Assembly: GCA_015654985.1 (NCBI GenBank)
Contig: JAATFW010000353.1
Coordinates: 1 to 37,285, forward strand
Length of the DNA stretch: 37,285 nucleotides
Reading direction: 5' to 3'
DNA from: Sphingobacteriales bacterium
GTDB taxonomy: Bacteria; Bacteroidota; Bacteroidia; Sphingobacteriales; Sphingobacteriaceae
The notes below the pieces were generated by a model. That model was not told the DNA's origin. It saw nothing but the letters and a program-made list of their open reading frames with translations, and searched no databases. This document shows positions 25,398-33,595 of this stretch, in pieces. Numbering within the stretch: position 1 is the first letter of the stretch; every line of letters starts with the position of its first letter. Position numbers and translations under genes: made by a program.

Positions 25398-26642
25398 TTA
25401 TATCCTGCGTTTAAGGGTTATAATTACCATTTCCGGCTGGTTTGATCCAGACGGAACGATCCGTAATACCAGGCTTTTCTTATTTCCCGAACGGAACAAA
25501 TCGTAGATATCTTCCATTCCCATCTCATTGACAGATTTAAGATTAATGGATAAAATCTCGTCGTTTTCCATTAAACCGGCCTGTTCGGCGGCCGATCCGG
25601 GTTCTATCCGTGTAATATATAAATGCTTATAGTCCGGTGGCGCCTGGGCAAGTTCTACTCCGCTCATGTCGTGTTCAAAGGGGTCTCTGAATCTTGAATT
25701 TGGTTTCAGATAGATGCATAAATTGTTATAATCAAAAACAACACTAAAGCGCCGTAAAATAGTGTTGCCTATATTTCCATTCCGTGTAACCGACTGAAAT
25801 TTTCCTGCTGCATCTTTGTAATCAGGGAATGCCGAAATAACCTTTTTCAGTTCGTATTTACCAATTTTTACAAAGGGGATCCGGGCAATATAGCCACTAA
25901 TCGCACCGTTAAGCCCAATGCCGAGATTAGCCCTGATATTTGGTTCGGGTACCTTATAAGGCTGCAGAGAATCTGTTTCGAGAGATATGGGGTGACCAGC
26001 GCCGGTATCTATAATTAATTTGGCATCTCTCTGTTTACCGGGTTCGGCAGACACCGACGCTGTAAGATAAGGTTTACGCTCTTCAATCTCTATCGGTATT
26101 TTGTAGCCTTTACGGGGGATATAAGAAACCGAAGGAGAGTATAGTTTAAGCATGCCTGCAGCATAATTTATTTTTACAATGAAGCTGCTAAAGAAGTCAT
26201 ATCCTATTAATCCGTGGACAGGAATACCTGTATAGGATGACAGATTAAAAGCATCCTGTTTCAGTATAGCGGCAGACATCTCTCCATAAATGTTATTCCC
26301 AATGCCGACGATTAATGACGGCGTTACAAATGCACTTAATTCATCACCCTCGCCAAAGCCGGTAATCTTTAAGCTTCTGAGGTTTTCAAGTTCAAGAGAA
26401 TCACGGAGAGAAGGGTCTGAGATCAGCATGATCCCTATCCCCGTGTCGAGTACAAAGTTAAAAGGCCCCTTTCCGTTTATGGTGACAGGTATTATAATAA
26501 GGTTCTTAATGAATTTAAATGAAAGATTTTTGCTTTTCTTTCCTCCATAAAGATGAAAAGACTGGGCAAAGCACACAGGCACCGTAAAGGATATCATTAA
26601 TATTCCAGTAACAATACACCGTAGTACTTTTTGAAAGTTCAC
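25398..26642 (-). CDS. Exported retropepsin-like aspartyl protease with C-terminal PDZ domain
   Basis: A 414-residue protein with a signal peptide (about 1-26, ending VPVCFAQ). It has two aspartyl-protease half-domains, each with a DTG site: FVLDTGIG (D66) and LIIDTGAGH (about 210). A PDZ domain (about 330-400) has YITRIEPGSAAEQAGLMEND. Two DTG motifs in one chain suggest an internal two-lobed active site. Start is GTG at 26642; the nearby ATG is out of frame. This domain pairing is common in Bacteroidota; substrates are unknown. The gene is convergent with the FAD protein and divergent from the aldolase. Confidence 0.88.
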   Translation of the reverse strand: MNFQKVLRCIVTGILMISFTVPVCFAQSFHLYGGKKSKNLSFKFIKNLIIIPVTINGKGPFNFVLDTGIGIMLISDPSLRDSLELENLRSLKITGFGEGDELSAFVTPSLIVGIGNNIYGEMSAAILKQDAFNLSSYTGIPVHGLIGYDFFSSFIVKINYAAGMLKLYSPSVSYIPRKGYKIPIEIEERKPYLTASVSAEPGKQRDAKLIIDTGAGHPISLETDSLQPYKVPEPNIRANLGIGLNGAISGYIARIPFVKIGKYELKKVISAFPDYKDAAGKFQSVTRNGNIGNTILRRFSVVFDYNNLCIYLKPNSRFRDPFEHDMSGVELAQAPPDYKHLYITRIEPGSAAEQAGLMENDEILSINLKSVNEMGMEDIYDLFRSGNKKSLVLRIVPSGSNQPEMVIITLKRRI

Positions 26643-26820
26643 ACATTGATCAGCTTATCTGGATCAAGGTAGAAAAATTATTACAAAATGAGCTTCATCA
26701 TTTCATAATAATTTTATTATTGGATCCTTTGTATGAGAATTATGGTGAGCCGGATGCTGCATGACAGCTATACTTAAACTTACCCTTATACTTGCACATT
26801 TATTAAGAGTTATAAAACAG

Positions 26821-28122
26821 ATGAATGATATTTTAAATACCTGCCTGATGCATCCGGGGGACCAGATCACACTGGTAATGACCAGGATTTACCGCAGAGG
26901 GCTTACTACAACTTCCGGTGGAAATATATCGATAATGGATGAGAACGGCGATATCTGGATTTCGCCTTCAGCTATTGACAAGGGTTCACTTCAACCTTCC
27001 GACATTGTTTGCATCAGAAAAAACGGTGATATTGAGGGAAACCATAAACCTTCTTCCGAATTCCCTTTTCACAAAGCGATCTATAAGATAAGGCCCGACA
27101 TTAAAGCGATTATTCATGCCCATCCTCCTGCACTGGTTTCATTCAGTATAGCCCGGGCGGTTCCCGATACCAATATAATTTCTCAGGCCAGACAAATATG
27201 TGGCCCTGTAGGATATGCTGAATATGAATTGCCGGGGAGTGAGGCGCTTGGAGCAAAAATTGCACAGGAGTTTACCAAAGGATATAAGGCAGTGATTATG
27301 GAAAACCATGGTACGGTGGTTGGCGGACAGGACCTTATGGATACTTTTCAACGGTTTGAAACACTTGAGTTTTCTGCACGGACTGTATTATATGGTAAAT
27401 CTGTGGGTGAACCAGCCTACCTTACCGACCAGGATATTGATGCTTTTGAGGCTCAGTTGCCTCCTTTGCTTCCGGAGATGGAAAATGTAACTTATCCTTC
27501 AGATGAGCGGGAAAAAAGAGCCGCAATCTGTAAGATTGTGCACCGGGCCTGCACTCAGGGATTAATGATCAGTTCGTATGGTACAATATCTGTAAGATGG
27601 AAAGATAATGATTTTCTGATCACTCCAACGGATGTGCCGCGCTGGGATCTGCAGCCTGAAGATATTGTTCAGATTAAGAACGGTCAGCGTGAACCGGGCA
27701 AGCTGCCAAGCCGGTCTATCTATCTGCATCAGGAGATATATAAACGGCATCCTGAAATCAATTCCATTATTATTACCCAGCCTCCCTATCTGATGGCGTT
27801 TTCTGTTACAGGGGCCTCGTTTAATGTGAGGACCATTCCTGAAAGCTGGATATTCCTTCAGGATGTGCATACTCTTGAATTTGGTGCCCAGTTTGCATGC
27901 AGGACAGATATTGCGGATATGGTATCAAAAAACAATCCTGCAGTTTTGATAAAGAACGATTGTGTAATGGTAACCGGAAATCAGTTACTGCAAACATTCG
28001 ATTATCTCGAAGTGGCTGAGTTTAGCGCAAAATCACTGGTAATGTGTGCTTCTATAGGTAAAATGGTACCAATAAGCAATGAACAGGTAGAAGAACTCCG
28101 CAAGGCGTTTATTAAGGGATAA
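26821..28122 (+). CDS. Tandem class II aldolase/adducin-domain protein, second domain catalytically empty
   Basis: A 433-residue protein of two class II aldolase domains. The first (about 1-210) has the family's active residues: glutamate in SSEFPFHKAIY, the zinc histidines in IIHAHPPAL, and ENHGT. The second (about 225-430) keeps the fold pattern (ISSYGTISVRWKDNDFLITP), but the same places read SRSIYLHQEIY, IIITQPPYL and KNDCVMV, so the catalytic glutamate and all three zinc histidines are gone. The second half may be structural or bind a regulator. Start MNDILN is chosen; a reading from 26761 runs through TATACTTG (26787-26794), a near -7 box. Confidence 0.88.
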   Translation: MNDILNTCLMHPGDQITLVMTRIYRRGLTTTSGGNISIMDENGDIWISPSAIDKGSLQPSDIVCIRKNGDIEGNHKPSSEFPFHKAIYKIRPDIKAIIHAHPPALVSFSIARAVPDTNIISQARQICGPVGYAEYELPGSEALGAKIAQEFTKGYKAVIMENHGTVVGGQDLMDTFQRFETLEFSARTVLYGKSVGEPAYLTDQDIDAFEAQLPPLLPEMENVTYPSDEREKRAAICKIVHRACTQGLMISSYGTISVRWKDNDFLITPTDVPRWDLQPEDIVQIKNGQREPGKLPSRSIYLHQEIYKRHPEINSIIITQPPYLMAFSVTGASFNVRTIPESWIFLQDVHTLEFGAQFACRTDIADMVSKNNPAVLIKNDCVMVTGNQLLQTFDYLEVAEFSAKSLVMCASIGKMVPISNEQVEELRKAFIKG

Positions 28123-28384
28123 GGATATATTCGGAAGGATACCTCCTGTCTTCAGGTATTACATCTTTCCCGGGATCAGATGCTATCTCCGGAAAGATGC
28201 TTTTCTGTAAATTCCGGATTAAAAAAGCGGTCGGGGACAGGTTTAATAAGACCTGTGTTTAAACAGGTTTTTCATGTTTTTGAAACATTAGCAGGCCGTT
28301 TCAGTAAAAAGGAGTAATTTTATCATAAATATAAAGAGATGAGTTCTTTTTAAAAAAATTCAATTAAATCACTATTTTGCTTTT
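28123..28384 (+). other. 262-base leader region before the glucan phosphorylase-like gene
   Basis: Holds two structures. One is a hairpin at 28162-28199 that probably ends the aldolase transcript. The other is a set of three alternating 6-base arms (ACAGGT 28237-28242, ACCTGT 28251-28256, ACAGGT 28263-28268) in which the middle arm can pair with either neighbour. The last hairpin (6-base loop) is followed by a T-rich run. A shortened -7 box TATTTTG lies just before the glgP-like start. No coding relic was seen. Confidence 0.4.
28162..28205 (+). terminator. Probable terminator after the aldolase gene
   Basis: CATCTTTCC (28162-28170) pairs with GGAAAGATG (28191-28199), with further pairs across a bulge, followed by C and TTTT. 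The loop is long, so confidence is modest. Confidence 0.45.
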
Positions 28385-30034
28385 ATGATTACAACTAAGG
28401 ACATTTTTAGTTACGAACCTGATGGGAAATATGCTGTTCCTGTTGCATATTTCTCAATGGAATTTGCCATAGATCAGGCCTTGAAAATTTACAGCGGCGG
28501 TCTTGGATTTCTTGCGGGATCGCATCTGCGCAGTGCTTATGAGCTGAAGCAGAATCTGATAGGGATTGGGATCTTATGGAAATTCGGATATTACGACCAG
28601 CTTAGGGATACAGACGGCACTATGAAGCCGTTTTTCCTGGAAAAGCAATATTCTTTTCTTCAGGATACAGGTATTGTTTTTACTATTCCTGTTCATGAAT
28701 CGCCGGTAACTGTTAAGGTTTGGTTATTAAAACCGGAAACCTTTAAATCAGCGCCGCTTTTCCTGCTAAGTACAGATGTGCCTGAAAATGATGAAATATC
28801 GCGGAGCATCTGCCACCGCCTTTACGATTCCAATGAAACTACCCGTATAGCCCAGTCAATTTTATTAGGAACCGGGGGTGCAAAGCTTCTTGATCTTCTG
28901 GGCCGGGATAATTCTTTGTATCATATGAATGAAGGGCACTCGCTGTCCCTTAATTTTTATCTTTACTCTAAGTTCAGGAGCCTGGAAGAAGTGAGGAAAA
29001 GAGTTGTTTTTACTACTCATACTCCCGAAGCAGCCGGTAATGAAGAGCATGCTTATTCTTTACTGCAGGAGATGTCTTTCTTTTGCGGATTAACAGAGCC
29101 TGAAGTTAAATCGGTATTAGAGCTTGAGGGCCCCCAGTTAAACTATACACTTGCTGCATTAAAGTTTGCCGGAAAAGCAAATGCCGTATCCAAACTTCAT
29201 GGAGATGTTTCAAGAGAAATGTGGAAGAACAATAAGGGGATTTGTGAAATTACTTCAATTACCAATGCCCAGAATACCACATACTGGAAAGATGCTGCAT
29301 TTCAAAAAGCTTTAGATGCAAATGATAACCAGGCTGTTATTGCCAGGAAGAAGGAAATGAAAAAAGCCCTTTTCGAAGTAGTTGCCGATCAGTGCGGTAA
29401 GTTGTTTGATGAAAATGTGCTTACAGTTGTTTGGGCGAGGCGGTTCGCCGGGTATAAGAGGGCAGATCTTCTTATGTACGATTGGGAACGCTTTCTCAGG
29501 CTGGTTACCGGTACAGAATATCCTGTCCAGGTTATATGGGCCGGGAAGCCTTATCCAACGGATTTTGGGGCTATCGATACATTTAACAGTATTATTAACC
29601 GTGCAAAGCCTTTTGCTAACTGTGCCGTATTAACCGGATATGAACTCAAACTTTCGGCCTTACTGAAGAAAGGTTCGGATGTTTGGTTAAATAACCCAAG
29701 GATGTACAGGGAAGCTTCCGGCACAAGCGGCATGACTGCTGCAATGAATGGTAGTATTAACCTTTCCATTCCGGATGGCTGGATCCCTGAATTTGCTAAA
29801 GACAAAGAAAACAGTTTCATTATAGAACCAGCTCCTGATTATCTTTCTTATGAAGAAAGGGACCGGCTTGAGGCGTTTAATCTGATCGAAACGCTGGAAA
29901 ACGAAGTGATCCCAGCTTATTATAAGGATGAGGACAAATGGCTTTCTATTCTCAGGAACGCTGCTGCAGATGTTGCCCCGGCATTCGAATCTGGCAGAAT
30001 GGCCAGAGAGTATTATGAAGTAATGTATTCTTAA
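28385..30034 (+). CDS. Alpha-glucan phosphorylase family protein (GT35) lacking the PLP lysine
   Basis: A 549-residue GT-B protein of the short bacterial GlgP group. It has the start VAYFSMEFAIDQALKIYSGGLGFLAGSH, HMNEGHSLSLNFYLY, FTTHTPEAAGNEEH and WARRFAGYKRADLL. The cofactor motif is altered: relatives read ASGTSGMKAAMNG, whose lysine holds pyridoxal phosphate, whereas here it is ASGTSGMTAAMNG with threonine at residue 451 (codon ACT, 29735-29737). Two base changes separate ACT from a lysine codon, so a single read error does not explain it. Phosphorolysis by the known mechanism is therefore doubtful. It may be a non-PLP glucosyl transferase or glucan-binding protein; glgA and glgC lie 27 kb away. 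Confidence 0.85.
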   Translation: MITTKDIFSYEPDGKYAVPVAYFSMEFAIDQALKIYSGGLGFLAGSHLRSAYELKQNLIGIGILWKFGYYDQLRDTDGTMKPFFLEKQYSFLQDTGIVFTIPVHESPVTVKVWLLKPETFKSAPLFLLSTDVPENDEISRSICHRLYDSNETTRIAQSILLGTGGAKLLDLLGRDNSLYHMNEGHSLSLNFYLYSKFRSLEEVRKRVVFTTHTPEAAGNEEHAYSLLQEMSFFCGLTEPEVKSVLELEGPQLNYTLAALKFAGKANAVSKLHGDVSREMWKNNKGICEITSITNAQNTTYWKDAAFQKALDANDNQAVIARKKEMKKALFEVVADQCGKLFDENVLTVVWARRFAGYKRADLLMYDWERFLRLVTGTEYPVQVIWAGKPYPTDFGAIDTFNSIINRAKPFANCAVLTGYELKLSALLKKGSDVWLNNPRMYREASGTSGMTAAMNGSINLSIPDGWIPEFAKDKENSFIIEPAPDYLSYEERDRLEAFNLIETLENEVIPAYYKDEDKWLSILRNAAADVAPAFESGRMAREYYEVMYS

Positions 30035-30039
30035 GGAAT

Positions 30040-30077
30040 ATATAACGGAGGATTGAAATATTAATCCTCCGTTATAT
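30040..30077. terminator. Bidirectional terminator between the glgP-like and exporter genes
   Basis: 15-base perfect arms (30040-30054 and 30063-30077) with an 8-base loop lie between convergent genes. The right arm is made from the last codons (ITED, stop) of the minus-strand exporter gene. Confidence 0.75.
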
Positions 30078-30582
30078 CTATATCTTTTTGCCTTCTTCTT
30101 TTAAATGTAAGATCTTTTGCAGATTCCTTTCGGGTTATCAGCATTGGAATTCCTACTCCGCCGGCAAGGCACATCAGAATAAACATTGTCTTTATTCCGT
30201 AATTAACGGTTTCAGAAACAATCTGCTGGTAGGTGTCGGGTTGTATTTCTCCCGCCAGCTTTATAAGCCCTATAATAGTACGGTAAGCCAGTATTCCAGG
30301 GATCATTGGAATAACAGAAGGAATAGCAAGGACCGGAGGCGGTGAATGCCTTTTATGGGCAAAATAGATACTTAAAAAGCCAACGACCGTTGCACCAAAC
30401 AGAGAGCCGAAAACCACGTTGATACCAAAATGCATCGCAAGCACCTTTGTGAAACCTCCCGCCGCTCCCATGCAATAAATAGTAAGAAGATTTTTAGGCG
30501 GAACATTGAACAGAACAGCAAAACCTGCTGCCGCAAGTCCGAACCAGATACATTTCTCAAGTAAAAGTAACCACTCCATCAT
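30061..30582 (-). CDS. Threonine/serine exporter family protein, ThrE_2 half (PF12821-like)
   Basis: A 173-residue membrane protein with four to five membrane segments (for example FGLAAAGFAVLFNVPPKNLL, VVFGSLFGATVVGFLSIYFA). The motif AIPSVIPMIPGILAYRTIIG marks the ThrE_2 family. These proteins pair with a DUF1212 protein to form an amino-acid exporter; in Corynebacterium ThrE the two parts are fused. The DUF1212 partner lies directly upstream with one base between stop and start, but it is broken by an in-frame stop. Whether this half still works alone is unclear. Confidence 0.87.
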   Translation of the reverse strand: MMEWLLLLEKCIWFGLAAAGFAVLFNVPPKNLLTIYCMGAAGGFTKVLAMHFGINVVFGSLFGATVVGFLSIYFAHKRHSPPPVLAIPSVIPMIPGILAYRTIIGLIKLAGEIQPDTYQQIVSETVNYGIKTMFILMCLAGGVGIPMLITRKESAKDLTFKRRRQKDIDITED

Positions 30583-30583
30583 C

Positions 30584-31357
30584 TTAAAACTGATAAATAA
30601 ACATTGACGTTAATAATCCCAATCCGATAGCAAACGAAATAGAAAGTCCGCTCATCCCTCTTATGATAGCGTTCTGAAGGTTTCCCTCAATCAAATCAGA
30701 AAAGGTGTTTATAAGGGGGACTCCAGGTATGAGATACAGTACGGAAGTAGCAAAAGCCTGTTCATGAGTATAGCCCATGCCAAATTTAACTGTAGCTCCG
30801 GCGATTAATGAAGCCGTAAAAGCAGCAAAGTAAATACACATATAAGAATTATACCCGATCTTTGTTGTTTCCTGCCTTACAAACAGACCTATAAATGTAG
30901 CAATAAAGACAGTTAGCATGTCAAGAGCTTCGCCCCCTGCAACCCTGCAAAAGGATGACCCCGCTAATCCAACAAGTACAAGAATTACCAGCCTGGGGTA
31001 GTGTGGTAAAGCTGTCAGGCGTGACAGCTCTTCATTGATCTCGCTGATGGTAAGTTTTTCTTCCACTACGAGCCAGCTTAAATGGCTTATACCGGTAAGA
31101 AGCGTAAAATTTACACCGGGAGGAGATGAACGTTTCATTCAGAAAAAGGATTGTTCATTACTCTCATCCCTCAAAGTAAGGAGAATGGTCCTGTTATTAA
31201 TCACCAGTTCTGTATGATAGCCAAAGGAATCGGAGATCCTGGTGATCGTGTTTCTGATCCTTCCTGTGCTGGCTCCCGAACTTATCAAAAGAGCTGCGAT
31301 CTGTAATAAAGTATCGCAAAGTTCCCTGATATGAGTGTTTTTGTTTTCTGGTGTCAT
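30584..31357 (-). pseudogene. Threonine/serine exporter, DUF1212 (ThrE) half, interrupted by in-frame TGA
   Basis: One reading frame from the ATG at 31357 to the stop at 30584 would give a normal-size ThrE protein of about 257 residues, but a TGA at 31139-31141 splits it. The first 72 codons carry the family's SSGASTGRIRNTITRISDSF and HTELVINNRTILLTLRDE. The second part starts with ATG right after the TGA, in the same frame (MKRSSPPGVNFTLLTGISHL). It holds the membrane segments and the LYLIPGVPLINTFSDLIEGN motif. Working relatives run straight through this point. It is either a nonsense mutation, a sequencing error, or a split gene restarted at the adjoining ATG. Confidence 0.8.
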
Positions 31358-31384
31358 AGAATTGACAGTTTTTTAAGAACGCTG

Positions 31385-31392
31385 CAAAAATA
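31385..31392 (-). promoter_or_regulatory. -7 box (TATTTTTG) of the threonine/serine exporter operon
   Basis: Exact TAnnTTTG match on the minus strand, 27 bases before the ATG at 31357. No TTG at the usual spacing. Confidence 0.45.
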
Positions 31393-31479
31393 AGAGTCTT
31401 TCTTTCTCCACACTTGACAGAGATCATATTTTTTAGCAAAAAAAATATAAATTTTTGTAATCTAATCATTCATTGTAAG

Positions 31480-32718
31480 ATGCAAAGAAATAAAGTGGAA
31501 TTATTGGCACCTGCCGGGTCTTTCGAATCGTTAATGGCAGCCATAAAAGGGGGGGCAGATTCAGTATATTTTGGAGTTGAGCAGCTTAATATGCGTGCAA
31601 GATCGAGTAATAACTTCACGATTGATGATCTGGCCCGGATTACATCTGTTTGCCGGGAGCATAACATAAAGGCTTATCTTACTTTAAATACTATTTTATA
31701 CGACCACGACATCAGTTTGATGAAAAATATAATTGATGCAGCTAAAGAATATGCCGTGGATGCAGTAATTGCTTCAGATCACGCTGTGCTCCTTTATGCA
31801 AAGAAAGTTGGACTAAAGGTCCATATTTCTACACAGTGTAATATCACAAACATCGATTCCATAGAATTTTTTGCTGCCTATGCTGATGTAATGGTGATGG
31901 CCCGCGAATTAAGCCTGATGCAGGTAGCATCTATTAACCGGGAGATCAAACGCAGGGAAATAACGGGGCCTTCAGGCAACCTGGTGCGTTTAGAAATATT
32001 TGCGCATGGCGCCCTGTGTATGGCTGTTTCAGGTAAATGCTATATGAGCCTGCATTCCGACTTTTCTTCCGCAAACCGCGGCGCCTGTATTCAGAATTGC
32101 AGGAAAAGTTATATTGTAACCGATAAAGAACAAGGCACAGAATTTGAAATTGACAACGAATATATTATGTCTGCCAGAGACCTTTGCACCATAGATTTCC
32201 TGGATAAGATAATTGATGCAGGTGTGGAAGTTTTAAAGATAGAGGGCCGGGGACGCAGTGCAGATTATGTTTATACAGTGGTTAAATGCTACAGGGAGGC
32301 CTTGGATTCGTATTATGAAGGAACCTATTCCCATGATAAAATGGATGACTGGAAAGCGCGTTTATCTACTGTTTTCAACAGGGGATTCTGGGATGGTTAT
32401 TACCTGGGCCGTAAAATGGGAGAATGGAGTAATATATACGGCTCCAAAGCTACCAGGCGGAAAGTATATTTAGGCAAGGGCGTTAAATACTTCGATAATG
32501 TACGAAGCGGAGAGTTCAGGATGGAGTCGCAGTCGCTTGAAGTAGGTGATGAGGTTTTAATTACAGGGCCAACCACCGGTGTTGTTCAGGCAATAGTAAA
32601 TGAACTAAGGGTGAACGATATGCCAACAGGAAAGGTAAAGAAAGGCGATCTATTCTCTATGGCACTTAATGAGAAAGTGCGCCCGTCTGATAAGCTGTAT
32701 AAACTTGTAGATGCCTGA
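31480..32718 (+). CDS. Peptidase U32 family protein (TrhP/UbiU-like)
   Basis: A 412-residue protein starting at MQRNKVELLAPAGSFESLMA. It matches the U32 signature EIFAHGALCMAVSGKCYMS exactly. Cysteines C180, C187, C203 or C207, and C236 (SARDLC) are placed like the four that hold a 4Fe-4S cluster in UbiU-type U32 proteins. Although called peptidases, well-studied U32 proteins are oxygen-independent hydroxylases of tRNA (TrhP, 5-hydroxyuridine) or ubiquinone precursors (UbiU/V). Ubiquinone is not expected in Bacteroidota, so tRNA is the likelier substrate. The stop overlaps the ferredoxin start by one base (TGATG), so the genes are translated together. A longer start at 31414 runs into the promoter region. 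Confidence 0.88.
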   Translation: MQRNKVELLAPAGSFESLMAAIKGGADSVYFGVEQLNMRARSSNNFTIDDLARITSVCREHNIKAYLTLNTILYDHDISLMKNIIDAAKEYAVDAVIASDHAVLLYAKKVGLKVHISTQCNITNIDSIEFFAAYADVMVMARELSLMQVASINREIKRREITGPSGNLVRLEIFAHGALCMAVSGKCYMSLHSDFSSANRGACIQNCRKSYIVTDKEQGTEFEIDNEYIMSARDLCTIDFLDKIIDAGVEVLKIEGRGRSADYVYTVVKCYREALDSYYEGTYSHDKMDDWKARLSTVFNRGFWDGYYLGRKMGEWSNIYGSKATRRKVYLGKGVKYFDNVRSGEFRMESQSLEVGDEVLITGPTTGVVQAIVNELRVNDMPTGKVKKGDLFSMALNEKVRPSDKLYKLVDA

Positions 32719-32948
32719 TGATCCGTATTATACAGCAAAGGGCTAAATGTATCGGATGTAATGCCTGCGTGGAAGCAGCAAGTTATCGCTGGCGCATTTC
32801 CCGGAAAGACGGTAAATGTACGTTGGTTCAGGGAGCAGAGAAAAGGGGATTTTTCAGCGTGGTAGTTGGCGATGATGAATATGAAAGTAATAAAAGTGCC
32901 GCAGTGCATTGTCCTGTAAATATTATAAAAGTAGAAAGAGTAAAATGA
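32718..32948 (+). CDS. Small single-cluster ferredoxin-like protein
   Basis: A 76-residue protein with C11-x2-C14-x2-C17 (AKCIGCNACVEAA) and a distant C65-P (AVHCPVNIIKVE), the four ligands of one 4Fe-4S cluster. It lacks the second cluster of bacterial 8Fe ferredoxins; the middle is a 47-residue insert with SRKDGKCTLVQG. It starts inside the U32 stop codon and overlaps the next gene by four bases (ATGA). This suggests it supplies electrons to its neighbours, or helps hold the U32 cluster; that is inference. Confidence 0.85.
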   Translation: MIRIIQQRAKCIGCNACVEAASYRWRISRKDGKCTLVQGAEKRGFFSVVVGDDEYESNKSAAVHCPVNIIKVERVK

Positions 32949-33397
32949 CCAATACCCAAACAAGTATTGCTATGGTTGATAAACGGATCGTTTCGTTTCT
33001 TCAAGCCCAAACAGTATTGACAATGGCAACCAGTGCCGATAATATTCCCTATTGTGCTGCCTGCTTTTATGCCTATAGTGAAAAGCATAATTGCCTGGTA
33101 TTTAAGTCGTCTTCAGACACGGCACATATTGTCCAGGGACTTAATAACAGGAGGGTAGCAGGTTCTGTATTACCCGACAAACTGATAACTGGTAAAGTAA
33201 AAGGAGTTCAGTTTGCCGGAAACTTTACAATGGCTGAAGGTGACCTTCAGAGTGATCTTCAAAAGGAATATTATAAAAGATACCCTTTTGCCCTGGCTAT
33301 GGGGGGCGATTTGTGGGTTATTGAACTTAGCTGGATTAAATTTACCGATAATACGCTGGGATTTGGGAAAAAAGTGGTTTGGGAAGCGGAGAGGTAA
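32945..33397 (+). CDS. PNPOx-like (YhbP-like) flavin-binding protein
   Basis: A 150-residue protein from the ATG at 32945, which overlaps the ferredoxin stop by four bases. The order of elements fits the split-barrel FMN-binding fold: MVDKRIVSFLQAQTVLTMAT, PYCAACFYAYSEKHNCLVFK, SSSDTAHIVQGLNNRRVAGS, then GVQFAGNFTMAEGD and a C-terminal ALAMGGDLWVIELSWIKFTD. In E. coli the related yhbP lies a few genes from the U32 pair yhbU/yhbV (ubiU/ubiV), an echo of the arrangement here. It is probably a flavin or heme-type redox partner; the precise reaction is unknown. Confidence 0.8.
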   Translation: MTNTQTSIAMVDKRIVSFLQAQTVLTMATSADNIPYCAACFYAYSEKHNCLVFKSSSDTAHIVQGLNNRRVAGSVLPDKLITGKVKGVQFAGNFTMAEGDLQSDLQKEYYKRYPFALAMGGDLWVIELSWIKFTDNTLGFGKKVVWEAER

Positions 33398-33468
33398 GAT
33401 GCCGGAAGCCGGAATTTTGATTTTTTAGAATAACGAATTACAGTGGGAGAGCTCTGTATGTAAAAGAA

Positions 33469-33498
33469 AGAGCGATCAAAATCCTGATCGCTCTCCTT
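33469..33498. terminator. Bidirectional terminator between the U32 operon and the PDH operon
   Basis: A 10-bp perfect stem (33469-33478 with 33485-33494), 6-base loop, with CCTTTTATT after it on the plus strand and TTCTTTTA after it on the minus strand. The flanking 33399-33595 holds no gene. Confidence 0.88.
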
Positions 33499-33595
33499 TT
33501 ATTATTATTAACGTGTTTTTAAATCAGATGATGTGTTCTCTGTACATGAAGCTGATTATCCATCTTCATCTCAACTAAACCAGCAGCCTTACAGG

